Part shown: positions 9,085 through 17,251 of the stretch, one piece after another
How positions within the stretch are numbered: position 1 is the first letter of the stretch
How the letters are laid out: every line of letters starts with the position of its first letter
NCBI RefSeq assembly: GCF_000719865.1
Contig: NZ_JOID01000005.1
Span: 62,001 to 126,000 of the forward strand
Direction: 5' to 3'
Length of the DNA stretch: 64,000 bases
Source: Streptomyces albus subsp. albus
Lineage (GTDB): Bacteria; Actinomycetota; Actinomycetes; Streptomycetales; Streptomycetaceae
The notes under the pieces: generated by a model
The model's input: the letters and a program-made list of their open reading frames with translations, nothing else
What the model was told of the DNA's origin: nothing
Databases searched by the model: none
Translations under genes and position numbers: made by a program

Positions 9085-10683
9085 TTGAGCGAGTCCGGAG
9101 ACATCATCGGCGGCCGCTTCGAGCTGCTGGAACGGCTCGGCAGCGGCGGTATGGGCGCGGTGTGGCGGGCGCGGGACCGGGCTCTGCGGCGGGAGGTCGC
9201 CCTCAAGGAGGTGCGGCCCCCGGATCCGGCGGCGGCCGGCGCCGGTCCGGAGGCCGTGCGCGTGCTCCGGGAACGGGTGTGGCGGGAGGCCCGGGCGCTG
9301 GCCCGGCTCAGCCACCCCCACGTGGTGACGATCCATCACATCGTGGACGACGAGGGCCCGTATCCCTGGCTCGTCATGGAACTGCTGTCCGGCGGCACCC
9401 TCCAGGACCGGCTCGACGCCGGCGGCCCGCTGCCGCCTCCCGAAGCCGCCCGCATCGGCCGTGAACTCCTCTCCGCCCTGTCCGCCGCGCACGCCGCGGG
9501 CATCCACCACCGCGACGTCAAACCGGCCAACGTCCTGCTGCGGCCCGACGGCGGCGCGGTGCTCACCGACTTCGGCATCGCCGCGCTGCGGGGCTCCGTG
9601 TCCCTCACCGCCGTCGGCGACGTGATCGGCTCTCCCGAGTACATCGCCCCCGAGCGCCTCCGGGGCCGCGACGACCTCCCGGCCTCGGACCTCTGGTCGC
9701 TCGGCATGCTGCTGTACGTCGCCGTGGAGGGCGTCAACCCGGTGCGCCGCGCCACGGCCGTGGCCACCCTCGCCGCCGTGCTCGACGAGCCGGTGCCGCC
9801 CCCGCGGCGCGCGGGCCGGCTCGCCCCCGTGCTCGCGGAGCTGCTCGTACGGGACCCCGCCGCCCGGCCGGACGCGGCGCGGCTCGACCGGCTGCTGGCC
9901 GCCGCCCGCGACAGCGGCGCGCCCCCGCCCCCGCCGCCTCCGCCTCCGCCCGGTTCCCCGTCCCCGACGCTGCCGGGCACCCCGCCCCCTGCCGGGCCGG
10001 AGGACGCCCGCCCCACCGTGGCCGCGGCCGGTCCCGCGCAGCCCGCCCCCGGCCGCCGGGGCCGCCGTACGGTGGCGGGGCTGGCCGCCGCCGCGGTCGC
10101 CGGAGCCGGGCTCGCGGCGGCCGGCGTCTACTGGGCCCTGACCGCCGACGGCGGCAGGCCCCCTCCGCCCCCCACGCGCACCACGAGCGCGTCCACGGCC
10201 ACCGCCTCCGGCACACCGCCGGAGAAGTCCCCGTCCTCCCCGCCGGCGTCCACCACCCCGCCGAGCGGGAGCACCGGGGCGTCCGCGTCGCCGCCGGGGA
10301 CCTCGGCGTCGTCACCGTCGCGGACCGCCCCGTCCGCGACGGACCCGCGTCCCGGCACCTGGATCGCCCAGCTCTTCTCCGAGGCGGTGGTGGCCGGAGA
10401 GCCCGCCCCGCGGCGGCAACTGGCGGAGCTGCGCGAGGAGATCCCGGAGGCACTGCTGCTGCACAGCAGCGACTTCGCCTCGCTGCGGCCCGGCTACTGG
10501 GTGATCTACGTCCCGGGCCCGTTCGCCGACGGTGAGGCGGCCCTCGCGTTCTGCGCGGAACACGGCCGGACCACCGAGAACGAGTGCGTGGGCCGCTACC
10601 TGAGCCATGAGGAGAAGGACCGGGACCTGCTGTGCCTCCCCACCCCGGACGGCGGCTCCCGCGGCCGCTGCACCAAGCCGTGA
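9085..10683 (+). CDS. Transmembrane Ser/Thr protein kinase
   Basis: 532 residues from the TTG at 9085. That start is chosen because GGGGGA lies about 7 bases upstream and the kinase fold begins 10 residues later; nearby ATGs are out of frame. The catalytic domain has a glycine loop GSGGMGAVW (19-27), Lys41, HRDVKPAN (142-149), DFG (162-164) and GSPEYIAPERL. A Pro-rich linker with a run of prolines, one membrane helix (about 330-352), a Thr/Ser/Pro-rich stalk and a ~110-residue extracellular domain with Cys pairs (FCAEHG, NECVGRY, DLLCLP, GRCTKP) follow. There are no PASTA repeats, so the sensor domain differs from PknB. The 3' end is 7 bases from the convergent deaminase gene. Confidence 0.93.
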   Translation: MSESGDIIGGRFELLERLGSGGMGAVWRARDRALRREVALKEVRPPDPAAAGAGPEAVRVLRERVWREARALARLSHPHVVTIHHIVDDEGPYPWLVMELLSGGTLQDRLDAGGPLPPPEAARIGRELLSALSAAHAAGIHHRDVKPANVLLRPDGGAVLTDFGIAALRGSVSLTAVGDVIGSPEYIAPERLRGRDDLPASDLWSLGMLLYVAVEGVNPVRRATAVATLAAVLDEPVPPPRRAGRLAPVLAELLVRDPAARPDAARLDRLLAAARDSGAPPPPPPPPPPGSPSPTLPGTPPPAGPEDARPTVAAAGPAQPAPGRRGRRTVAGLAAAAVAGAGLAAAGVYWALTADGGRPPPPPTRTTSASTATASGTPPEKSPSSPPASTTPPSGSTGASASPPGTSASSPSRTAPSATDPRPGTWIAQLFSEAVVAGEPAPRRQLAELREEIPEALLLHSSDFASLRPGYWVIYVPGPFADGEAALAFCAEHGRTTENECVGRYLSHEEKDRDLLCLPTPDGGSRGRCTKP

Positions 10684-10690
10684 CCGGCCG

Positions 10691-11260
10691 CTACCGCGCT
10701 CTCGCCACCGCCGCGGGCCGGCCACCCCCCTCAGCCTGCCGGCCGTCCGGCCCTGGCTTCCGGGAGCGGAAACCCGTGAGGGGGAAGAGGGCCAGGCAGT
10801 CCTCGCGGCACACCCCTTCGTGCAACTCGATCAGCGGCCGGCCGGCCCGCACGACGTCTTTCGCGCGCATCGTGATCTGACGCCAGGTGAAGGTCGGGTC
10901 GGGGTGCTCGGCCGCCCAGCGCAGCGCGTCCGGCTGAGCGGCTCCGTAGACGATTCCCCCCATCTTCGCCCAGATGGCGGCGGCGGTGCACATGGGACAG
11001 GGTTCAAGCGTCGTGACCAGGTAGGCGCCGGGGAGATACCGCGAGCCGGCCCGTTCCGCGGCCGTCCTGATGGCCACGATCTCCGGATGCGCCGTCGGGT
11101 CCGTTCCCTCGACGAGCCCGCTGCCCGACGCTCCCAGGACGGCGCCCTCCCTGACCACCATGGCACCCAGCCCGTAGTTCCCGGATGCGGCCGCCTCCCT
11201 GCCCAGGCTCACGCATTTCCGCATGACCGCTTCGAACCGGTCATGACCGGCTGTGCCCAT
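10691..11260 (-). CDS. Nucleoside/nucleobase deaminase-fold enzyme (CDA superfamily)
   Basis: 189 residues. It carries the zinc deaminase motifs HPE at 58-60 (His ligand and proton-shuttling Glu) and PCPMC at 87-91 (two Cys ligands). This spacing and the YGAAQPDALRW segment resemble guanine deaminase/TadA-like nucleoside deaminases; the substrate cannot be read from sequence. The C-terminal ~50 residues are an extension with Cys (HEGVCREDCLALFPL). The start ATG overlaps the stop of the radical SAM gene by one base (TGATG), so translation is probably coupled. It is the last gene of a three-gene, lower-GC operon. It is not tadA by context, since that gene normally lies elsewhere. Confidence 0.9.
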   Translation of the reverse strand: MGTAGHDRFEAVMRKCVSLGREAAASGNYGLGAMVVREGAVLGASGSGLVEGTDPTAHPEIVAIRTAAERAGSRYLPGAYLVTTLEPCPMCTAAAIWAKMGGIVYGAAQPDALRWAAEHPDPTFTWRQITMRAKDVVRAGRPLIELHEGVCREDCLALFPLTGFRSRKPGPDGRQAEGGGRPAAVARAR

Positions 11261-12066
11261 CAGAGGCCCCTTTCGGCGACAGTGTCGTCCAGCATCAGCA
11301 GTTCTTCCCGCCCGCAGATTTTCCGGTCGGCTTCTTCGCTCGCTGTCTCGGCCCACAGGGAGCCGTCGTTCTCCACGATCCAGTAGGCGTGACTGCGGAA
11401 ATCTATACAGCGGACCGTGATGCGGCCGTGGTATTGGTCCGCGAGTTCCGCCGTACGCCCGATGACCGCATCCAGTTCGGCGGGAGAGAAGCAGAATTCA
11501 TTCCTGCGGCGGGCCCGGCCCCGGGACACGACGGGGATGAAACTGATCTTCCCGGCACCGGCTTCCCGGCTGAACTCGACCAGTTCCGGCATCAGGGACA
11601 GCGATCCCGGCGTTATCACCGAGTTGACCGACAGCCGTGTGCCGCGGCCGCCGACGAGCGCCATATTCCTCCGCACCTCGCCGAAGGAGCGCCTCCGCAG
11701 GACGAGATCGTTGTCGGAAGAGGGCCGGTGGACGCTGAACTTGAACTCCCCGCCGGCGGCGGCACAGGCTTCGAGTAATTCCCCGGAGAGGGTGATGCCG
11801 TTGGTGATGACGACCGGCTTCAGCCCCGCGGCGGCGATCAGGGTGACGATCTCGGGCAGATCCTCGCGCACGGTGGGTTCCCCGCCGGACAGCTTCATCG
11901 AACGGACCCCCTGCCGTGCGAAGAACCGCGCCATCCGTCCGATATCGGCGGCAGGGAGCTCCGCCCGGCTCGTCGGCGGGGCCTGGCAGAACGAACACGC
12001 GGCATTGCAGCGCCGGGTCAGCCGGACGCAGACGGACGCCGGTAAGTCCTCATACCACGGGGGCAC
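11260..12066 (-). CDS. Radical SAM enzyme of unknown substrate, with two TTA codons
   Basis: 268 residues. CNAACSFC (C20, C24, C27) is the canonical CxxxCxxC [4Fe-4S] motif, and SGGEP (60-64) binds the SAM amino group. TNG and VNSVITPGS continue a MoaA/PqqE-like partial barrel. No SPASM-type cysteine set follows; only three scattered later Cys are visible. The GTG at 12066 is chosen because GGAG sits 7 bases upstream; it overlaps the GAF-like gene by 17 bases. Codons 8 (12045-12043) and 97 (11778-11776) are TTA, so full translation should depend on the bldA leucyl-tRNA. It is neither MoaA (no C-terminal cluster motif) nor an obvious viperin. Function unknown. Confidence 0.88.
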   Translation of the reverse strand: MPPWYEDLPASVCVRLTRRCNAACSFCQAPPTSRAELPAADIGRMARFFARQGVRSMKLSGGEPTVREDLPEIVTLIAAAGLKPVVITNGITLSGELLEACAAAGGEFKFSVHRPSSDNDLVLRRRSFGEVRRNMALVGGRGTRLSVNSVITPGSLSLMPELVEFSREAGAGKISFIPVVSRGRARRRNEFCFSPAELDAVIGRTAELADQYHGRITVRCIDFRSHAYWIVENDGSLWAETASEEADRKICGREELLMLDDTVAERGL

Positions 12067-12865
12067 CGGCCGGCTCCGTTTCCGTGGAGAGCTCCAGCAT
12101 GTTGAGCATGTGGGACATCTGCTCGGCGAAGCGCTGGGCGTAGTCGAGGCTCGTGCGGACGCGGTCCCCGCCGTCCGGCCCTCCGGGCACCTCGGTGCCG
12201 TAGAAGACGATGACGCCGTGCGGTGGCGCGTCTGGGGCATGGCTGCCCGTGACCGCGTCCAGGCGCAGCACCGGGCAGGCGAGCACCCAGCGTTGCGCGG
12301 GCTCGATCATACGGCCGACCTCGGGGTCGTACAGTTCGCTGTGGGCGGCCGGGAGTTCCTGGAACAGCGGCACCCTCTCCCGGAAGGCCCGCCCGCTGAC
12401 GATGTGTGGCGTGTCCACATGGATCCGCGTGAAACCGAATTCGCGCGGCATGCTGATGTTCAGCACGGCGAGATCACGGTCCTGCCTGATGTAATAGCGC
12501 CCTTCCCCGTCCTCCTCGGCCACGAAATACCGCGCATTGCACCGCACCTGGAGAGTTTTGGCGATCAGTTCGCAGACCAGCTCCAAGGTGCTTTCCAACA
12601 GGCGCCGTTGGCGCTGTTGCAGCATCAAGTAGCGCTGCCTGAACTCGTCGTGTTCCAACATGGCCCACCTTCGGGTAGCGCTCTCACCGGCAACCAGGGA
12701 AAAGATACCCAGGACCAGCAATGAATTATCCCAGCCGAGCCCCAGGGCCGACTCCACATAGCCGCCCTGCGCAATCTTTTCCGTATAGAAGTTGACCCAG
12801 CATCCGATCATGACAACGGAGGCGACCGAAGCGGCAAGTCTCACGGACGTCAGCATGTGCGGCAC
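12050..12865 (-). CDS. Membrane-anchored GAF-like sensor protein, unknown function
   Basis: 271 residues from the GTG at 12865 (GGGGGAG 5 bases upstream); an ATG three codons later is possible. Two membrane helices (about 11-26 and 45-60) precede a charged helical linker (EHDEFRQRYLMLQQRQRRLLESTLELVCELIAK) and a GAF-like sensory domain, including RYFVAEEDGEGRYYI, GRAFRERVPLF, WVLACPVLRLD and GVIVFYGTEV. Such domains bind small molecules. The C-terminal helix (YAQRFAEQMSHMLNMLEL) may dimerise. There is no kinase, cyclase or DNA-binding domain, so its output is probably through protein contact with the co-encoded enzymes. Rows of bases counted here are 55-62% GC, well below the neighbours. Confidence 0.75.
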   Translation of the reverse strand: MPHMLTSVRLAASVASVVMIGCWVNFYTEKIAQGGYVESALGLGWDNSLLVLGIFSLVAGESATRRWAMLEHDEFRQRYLMLQQRQRRLLESTLELVCELIAKTLQVRCNARYFVAEEDGEGRYYIRQDRDLAVLNISMPREFGFTRIHVDTPHIVSGRAFRERVPLFQELPAAHSELYDPEVGRMIEPAQRWVLACPVLRLDAVTGSHAPDAPPHGVIVFYGTEVPGGPDGGDRVRTSLDYAQRFAEQMSHMLNMLELSTETEPAGAPVV

Positions 12866-13297
12866 GGCCACTCCCCCGGGTAGACCTACCCAGTGCAGCA
12901 GGCACTCCCACGCCCCACCAGACGGCCTGCGGATATCACGCCACCCCGGAGGGCCGGGAGCCGGTAAAAGAGTCAACTTCCGCAACACCGGGCACGATCG
13001 GCACCAAGGGGAAATGTGCAGTGAAAGCACGCCCCATACAGGTATTTTCGGCCTTTCCCACCGGTACCCGTAACCGTCCCGGCAGCGGCCTGACCTGGCA
13101 GGCGTCCGAGACCCTCATGCGTACGCCCCCGCGCGGAGGCGGCGCCGCCCCGCCGCGGACGCGCGGACGGCGGGGCACATCGGCACCGGGCGGAACGGCC
13201 GGCGGATGGCGCGAAACGAACCGGCGTACGCGGACGCCGCCGCGCGGCCCGCGCACCACGGCGCACCACCGCGCCCGGTCGGGGCTCCGTACCGCCG
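12866..13297. other. Gene-free region upstream of the GAF/radical SAM operon
   Basis: 432 bases, AT-richer in the half next to the operon. On the minus strand GCCGAAAA (13052-13045) matches seven of eight bases of the sigma-WhiG -10 consensus GCCGATAA, but the -35 side is poor. About 8 bases below it an ATG at 13037 opens a 33-codon frame ending at 12936, with no Shine-Dalgarno. It could be a leader peptide or nothing. I see no other convincing gene. Confidence 0.3.
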
Positions 13298-13918
13298 CTA
13301 CAGCTCCGCCAGGAACGACAGCGCCACCGACCAGGTCTTCTCCGCGGCCTCGGGGTCGTGGTCCGGGAGGTCCGGGTCGGTGTAGAGGTGGCCCGCGCCC
13401 GGATAGCGGAAGACCTCCACCTCCGCACCGGCCCGGCGCATCCGCAGATACCAGGCGTTCAGCCAGTCGTGCGGTTCGAAGGGGTCAGGGTCGGCCACGT
13501 GGAGCTGGACCGGCAGCCCGTCCGCGGCCGCGTCCTCGGCCAGGTCCGAGGTGCCGTGGAGCAGCAGCAGCCCGCGGGCCTTCTCGTCCGCCAGGGCGAG
13601 GTTCTGGGCCAGGGAACCGCCGAGCGAGAAGCCCGCGTAGACCACACCGCGGTCGGACAGTGGCGCGGCGGCCGCGATCGCCCGCTTCAGCAGCTCGTCG
13701 CCGCCGATCTCGTCCCCCAGGTCCATGCCCTCCTCCACGGTGCCGGCGGTGCGGCCGTCGTAGAGATCCGGTACGTGGACCTCGTGCCCGGCGGCCCGCA
13801 GGCGGTCGGCCGCGGCGTGCACGGCCGGTCGCAGACCGTAGGAACTGTGAAAAAGAACAACTGTCGGAGAGCCCGGCACCGGTGTCACTTCCCTGAGAGC
13901 GGTTAGCAGTCTCCTCAT
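13298..13918 (-). CDS. Dienelactone hydrolase-family alpha/beta hydrolase
   Basis: 206 residues with the alpha/beta hydrolase layout: TVVLFHSSYGLRPAV (oxyanion strand), nucleophile elbow GFSLGG with Ser rather than the Cys of classical dienelactone hydrolase, LHVADPDPFEPHDW (acid loop) and GAGHLYTDPDLPDHD (catalytic His). The family cleaves ester or lactone bonds; the substrate is unknown. The annotated ATG starts ~10 residues before the first strand. A downstream GTG inside the same frame, 13 codons later and after an AGGGA element, is an alternative. It points toward the GAF operon, but 430 bases separate them, so co-transcription is uncertain. Confidence 0.85.
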   Translation of the reverse strand: MRRLLTALREVTPVPGSPTVVLFHSSYGLRPAVHAAADRLRAAGHEVHVPDLYDGRTAGTVEEGMDLGDEIGGDELLKRAIAAAAPLSDRGVVYAGFSLGGSLAQNLALADEKARGLLLLHGTSDLAEDAAADGLPVQLHVADPDPFEPHDWLNAWYLRMRRAGAEVEVFRYPGAGHLYTDPDLPDHDPEAAEKTWSVALSFLAEL

Positions 13919-13992
13919 CGTGCCAGTTACGGTCGGTCGGAGGCCCGCGGCCCGGAGGCCGCCGGAAGCCCGCCCCGAGGAGGAGACACATC

Positions 13993-15264
13993 GTGCCGAT
14001 GGAGGCTGTGCTGCGCCCGCTGATCGTGTTCGGCGGTGCGCTGGTCATCTCGCTCGCCGTCGGCTGGGCCGTGCGGGTGGCGCTCCGCAGGAGCGACGCC
14101 CGGCACCCGGAGACGCCGCTGTGGGACATGCTGAGCCGGGCGCTGGTCCCGCTGCAACTGGTGCTGGGCGCGGCGCTGCTGCGCGGCTCGTACGACCAGG
14201 CACACCTCGCCCGGGACCACACGGTGGCCATCGGGCGGCTGCTGACCCTCGTGCTGATCGGTGCCACCGCCTGGCTGGTGCTGCGGGTGGTCACGGCCGT
14301 CGTCGAGGCCTCGTTCGCCCGCTACTCGGCGACGACCAACGAACGCGCCCGGGTCCGCCGGGTGCGCACGCAGATCACACTGATCCAGCGGGTGGCGACC
14401 GCCGTGGTCGCCGTGGTCGCCGGTGCCGCGATGCTGCTGACGTTCCCCGCGATGCGCGCCGTCGGCACCTCGCTGCTGGCGTCCGCCGGTCTGCTCGGCA
14501 TCGTGGCCGGCATCGCCGCGCAGTCCACGCTGGGCAACCTGTTCGCCGGACTGCAGATCGCCTTCGGTGACATGGTGCGGATCGGCGACACGGTCGTGGT
14601 CAACGGCGAGTGGGGCACCGTCGAGGAGATCACCCTCACCTTCCTGACCGTGAAGACCTGGGACGAGCGCCGCTTCACCATGCCCGTCTCGTATTTCACC
14701 AGCCAGCCGTTCGAGAACTGGTCGCGCAACAGCCCGCAGATGACCGGCACCGTCTTCTTCCATGTCGACCACTCCGCGCCGGTGCAGCTCATGCGGGAGA
14801 AGCTGGGCGAGATCGTGCAGACGATCGACGCCTGGGACGGCCGGAACTGGAATCTCACCGTCACCGACTCCACCCCGAGCACCATGGAGGTACGGGCGCT
14901 GGTGACCGCGCGGGACGGGGACACCCTGTGGACCGTACGGGTCGAGGTCCGGGAGAAACTGCTGACCTGGCTGCGCGAGGAGCATCCGTACGCCCTGCCG
15001 CGCATCAACACCGCCCCGGCGCTCTTCCCGCCGCCCCGGAGCCGGGAGCGGGACGGTCTGCCGACGGGCGTCGACGGGACCGTGGCCGCCCAGCGAACGG
15101 AGTCACCGGAGGACGGGGCGGCGACGGCCCGGCCGGAGACGGCGGAGAGGACCGGGAGCCCGGAGAAGACCGCGAAACCGGAGAAGACCGGGGGTTCGGA
15201 GAAGACCGGCAGGGCCGCCGGCAAGAACCACTTCGGCCGCGGCCCCCGGCTCCACCGCCGCTGA
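13993..15264 (+). CDS. MscS-family small-conductance mechanosensitive channel
   Basis: 423 residues. There are four hydrophobic helices, then the pore helix and beta domain typical of MscS: GIVAGIAAQSTLGNLFAGLQIAFGDMVRIGDTVVVNGEWGTVEEITLTFLTVKTWDERRFTMPVSYF. It releases osmolytes under membrane tension. The C-terminus (about 350-423) is a low-complexity hydrophilic tail with four EKT units (SPEKT, KPEKT, GSEKTGR) encoded by an imperfect tandem DNA repeat. The GTG start at 13993 is preceded by GAGGAGGAG. It is divergent from the hydrolase gene across 74 bases. Confidence 0.95.
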   Translation: MPMEAVLRPLIVFGGALVISLAVGWAVRVALRRSDARHPETPLWDMLSRALVPLQLVLGAALLRGSYDQAHLARDHTVAIGRLLTLVLIGATAWLVLRVVTAVVEASFARYSATTNERARVRRVRTQITLIQRVATAVVAVVAGAAMLLTFPAMRAVGTSLLASAGLLGIVAGIAAQSTLGNLFAGLQIAFGDMVRIGDTVVVNGEWGTVEEITLTFLTVKTWDERRFTMPVSYFTSQPFENWSRNSPQMTGTVFFHVDHSAPVQLMREKLGEIVQTIDAWDGRNWNLTVTDSTPSTMEVRALVTARDGDTLWTVRVEVREKLLTWLREEHPYALPRINTAPALFPPPRSRERDGLPTGVDGTVAAQRTESPEDGAATARPETAERTGSPEKTAKPEKTGGSEKTGRAAGKNHFGRGPRLHRR

Positions 15265-15356
15265 GCCCCGGGCCGGACCCGGCCCCCTCCCGCGTAAGGC
15301 TCCTCCGCGAGAGGGGACTCAGCGGGAGGGGCTCTCCGCCGAGGGGCCGCCTCCCG

Positions 15357-16298
15357 CTACGCGCTCTCGGAGCGCACGATGTCCAGCGCCCGCTGCAGAT
15401 CCTCGGGGTAGGCGCTGGCGAACTCCACCCACTGTCCGTCGGCCGGGTGCTCGAAGCCCAGCCGCATCGCGTGCAGCCACTGCCGGCCGAGCTTCAGCCG
15501 CTTGGCGAGGGTCGGGTCGGCGCCGTAGGTGAGGTCGCCGACGCAGGGGTGGCGGTGCGCGGCCATGTGCACCCGGATCTGGTGGGTGCGGCCGGTCTCC
15601 AGCTTGACGTCGAGCAGGCTGGCGGCGCGGAAGGCCTCGATGAGGTCGTAGTGCGTGACGCTGGGCTTGCCCTCGGCGGTCACGGCCCACTTGTAGTCGT
15701 GGACCGGGTGCCGGCCGATGGGGGCGTCGATGGTGCCGCTCAGCGGGTCGGGGTGGCCCTGGACGAGCGTGTGGTAGCGCTTGTCGACCGTGCGCTCCCG
15801 GAACTGCTGCTTCAGCAGGCTGTACGCGCGCTCGGACTTGGCCACCACCATCAGCCCGGAGGTGCCCACGTCCAGACGGTGCACGATGCCCTGGCGCTCG
15901 GCGGCTCCGGAGGTGGAGATCCGGAAGCCCGCGGCGGCCAGCCCGCCGATCACGGTGGTGCCGGTCCAGCCGGGGCTGGGGTGCGCGGCCACCCCGACCG
16001 GCTTGTCGATCACGACGATGTCGTCGTCGTCATGAACGATCTCCATGCCCTCGACGGGCTCGGCGACGATCTCCACCGGCGGTGCGGCCCGCGGCAGTTC
16101 GACCTCCAGCCAGGCACCCCCGGTGACCCGGTCGGACTTCCCGGCGAGGCTGCCGTCCACCAGTACCTTCCCGGCGGCGGCCAGCTCGGCCGCCTTGGTG
16201 CGGGAGAAGCCGAACATACGGGCTATCGCGGCGTCGACGCGTTCGCCTTCGAGGCCGTCGGGTACGGGCAGCGTGCGGATTTCGGGAAGGGTGCTCAC
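15357..16298 (-). CDS. rluD: Ribosomal large subunit pseudouridine synthase, RluD type
   Basis: 313 residues. An N-terminal S4 RNA-binding domain ([31 protein letters not shown]) precedes the pseudouridine synthase core. The catalytic Asp lies in [18 protein letters not shown], and [26 protein letters not shown] closes the active site. RluD modifies helix 69 of 23S rRNA. I chose the GTG at 16298, giving the usual [15 protein letters not shown] start. CATACT ends 6 bases before it and there is no Shine-Dalgarno, so the mRNA may be leaderless. lspA lies directly upstream on the same strand, as is common in actinobacteria. Confidence 0.95.
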   Translation of the reverse strand: MSTLPEIRTLPVPDGLEGERVDAAIARMFGFSRTKAAELAAAGKVLVDGSLAGKSDRVTGGAWLEVELPRAAPPVEIVAEPVEGMEIVHDDDDIVVIDKPVGVAAHPSPGWTGTTVIGGLAAAGFRISTSGAAERQGIVHRLDVGTSGLMVVAKSERAYSLLKQQFRERTVDKRYHTLVQGHPDPLSGTIDAPIGRHPVHDYKWAVTAEGKPSVTHYDLIEAFRAASLLDVKLETGRTHQIRVHMAAHRHPCVGDLTYGADPTLAKRLKLGRQWLHAMRLGFEHPADGQWVEFASAYPEDLQRALDIVRSESA

Positions 16299-16377
16299 CC
16301 GTCGAGTATGCCGGACGCGCAACGCCACCCGCCCCGGCCGGTCCCCCGGCCGGCCGCGCTCCCCGGGTGCCCGGAGG

Positions 16378-16980
16378 TCAGTCCTTGTGGACGGTGCCGT
16401 CGGGGTCGAGCCCGCGGAAGGACAGCAGCACGATGAGGATGCCGCCGCACACGATCGCCGTGTCGGCGAGGTTGAACACCGCGAAGCCCTTGGGAGCGAT
16501 GAAGTCCACGACCTCGCCCCGGAAGAAGCCGGGGCTCCGGAAGAGCCGGTCGGTGAGGTTGCCGAGGGCGCCGCCGAGCAGCAGCCCCAGCGCGATCGCC
16601 CAGGGCAGGCTGTAGAGCTTGCGCGCGATCCGGGCGATGACCACGATCACGACGGCCGCGATGACCGTGAAGACCACGGTCAGCGCCTCCCCGATACCGA
16701 AGGCGGCACCGGGGTTGCGCACGGCCTCGAAGCGCAGCCACTCCCCGATCACCGGAATGGCCTGGTGGTGCTCCAGCTTCGCGACCACGAGCATCTTCGT
16801 GCCCAGGTCGAAGAGGTAGGCGATCGCGGCCACCGCGAGCAGGACGGCGATCCGCCGCCTGCCCCGGGTCTGCGGGGTCGCGCCCGCGGCGGAGTCCGCC
16901 TCCCGCTCGCCGGCCGGCCCGTCCTCCGGGCGCTCCCCCTCGGAATCCGGGGTGTCGATGATCCGCTCCGCCTCTGCCAC
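16378..16980 (-). CDS. lspA: Lipoprotein signal peptidase II
   Basis: 200 residues. An acidic hydrophilic N-terminal extension (1-40) is followed by four membrane helices. The two catalytic aspartates are in GNLTDRLFR and FNLADTAIV, with VRNPGAAFG as the conserved substrate-binding segment. It cleaves the signal peptide from prolipoproteins after lipidation. The GTG at 16980 has a GAGGGA element about 5 bases upstream. It probably shares a transcript with rluD, 79 bases downstream. Confidence 0.97.
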   Translation of the reverse strand: MAEAERIIDTPDSEGERPEDGPAGEREADSAAGATPQTRGRRRIAVLLAVAAIAYLFDLGTKMLVVAKLEHHQAIPVIGEWLRFEAVRNPGAAFGIGEALTVVFTVIAAVVIVVIARIARKLYSLPWAIALGLLLGGALGNLTDRLFRSPGFFRGEVVDFIAPKGFAVFNLADTAIVCGGILIVLLSFRGLDPDGTVHKD

Positions 16981-17251
16981 GTGAGTCCCTCAGCCTCTGG
17001 TCCGCCGCCGGGCCCCACCCGGCTGAGGACGAGGGTACGGCACGGCCCGGCGGCCCCGGACCGTGCCGGGGGCACCCCGCCACCGGCCCGCCCCGGGGTT
17101 GTCCGCCCCTCACCCCGCTCCGGACGGCGGTCTCCGGTCGCACGGGTGCCGCATGACGCGGCGCCGCCCGCGCAAGGGCCGTGCGCGGGCGGGCCGGACA
17201 ACGCGGCGGGAGTGCGGTGGGAAAGGGGCCGGGAAAGGGCAGCCGGACCCG

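Noticed and set aside
7096..9510. 804-codon minus-strand frame opposite phoD
   Set aside because: Gly/Val/Arg-rich shadow with no motif. PhoD motifs and a Tat signal are on the plus strand, and the frame crosses a terminator and two promoters.
10691..11260. Deaminase as the tRNA adenosine deaminase tadA
   Set aside because: Motifs fit the superfamily, but the gene is in a low-GC accessory operon with a C-terminal extension, whereas tadA is a housekeeping gene normally located elsewhere; the substrate cannot be decided.
12969..13073. Short plus-strand frame ending MCSESTPHTGIFGLSHRYP near 13014-13073 and the longer GTG frame from 13021
   Set aside because: The first has its AAGGGG only two bases before the ATG and no recognisable product. 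The second becomes an Arg/Pro-rich shadow running antisense through the hydrolase gene.
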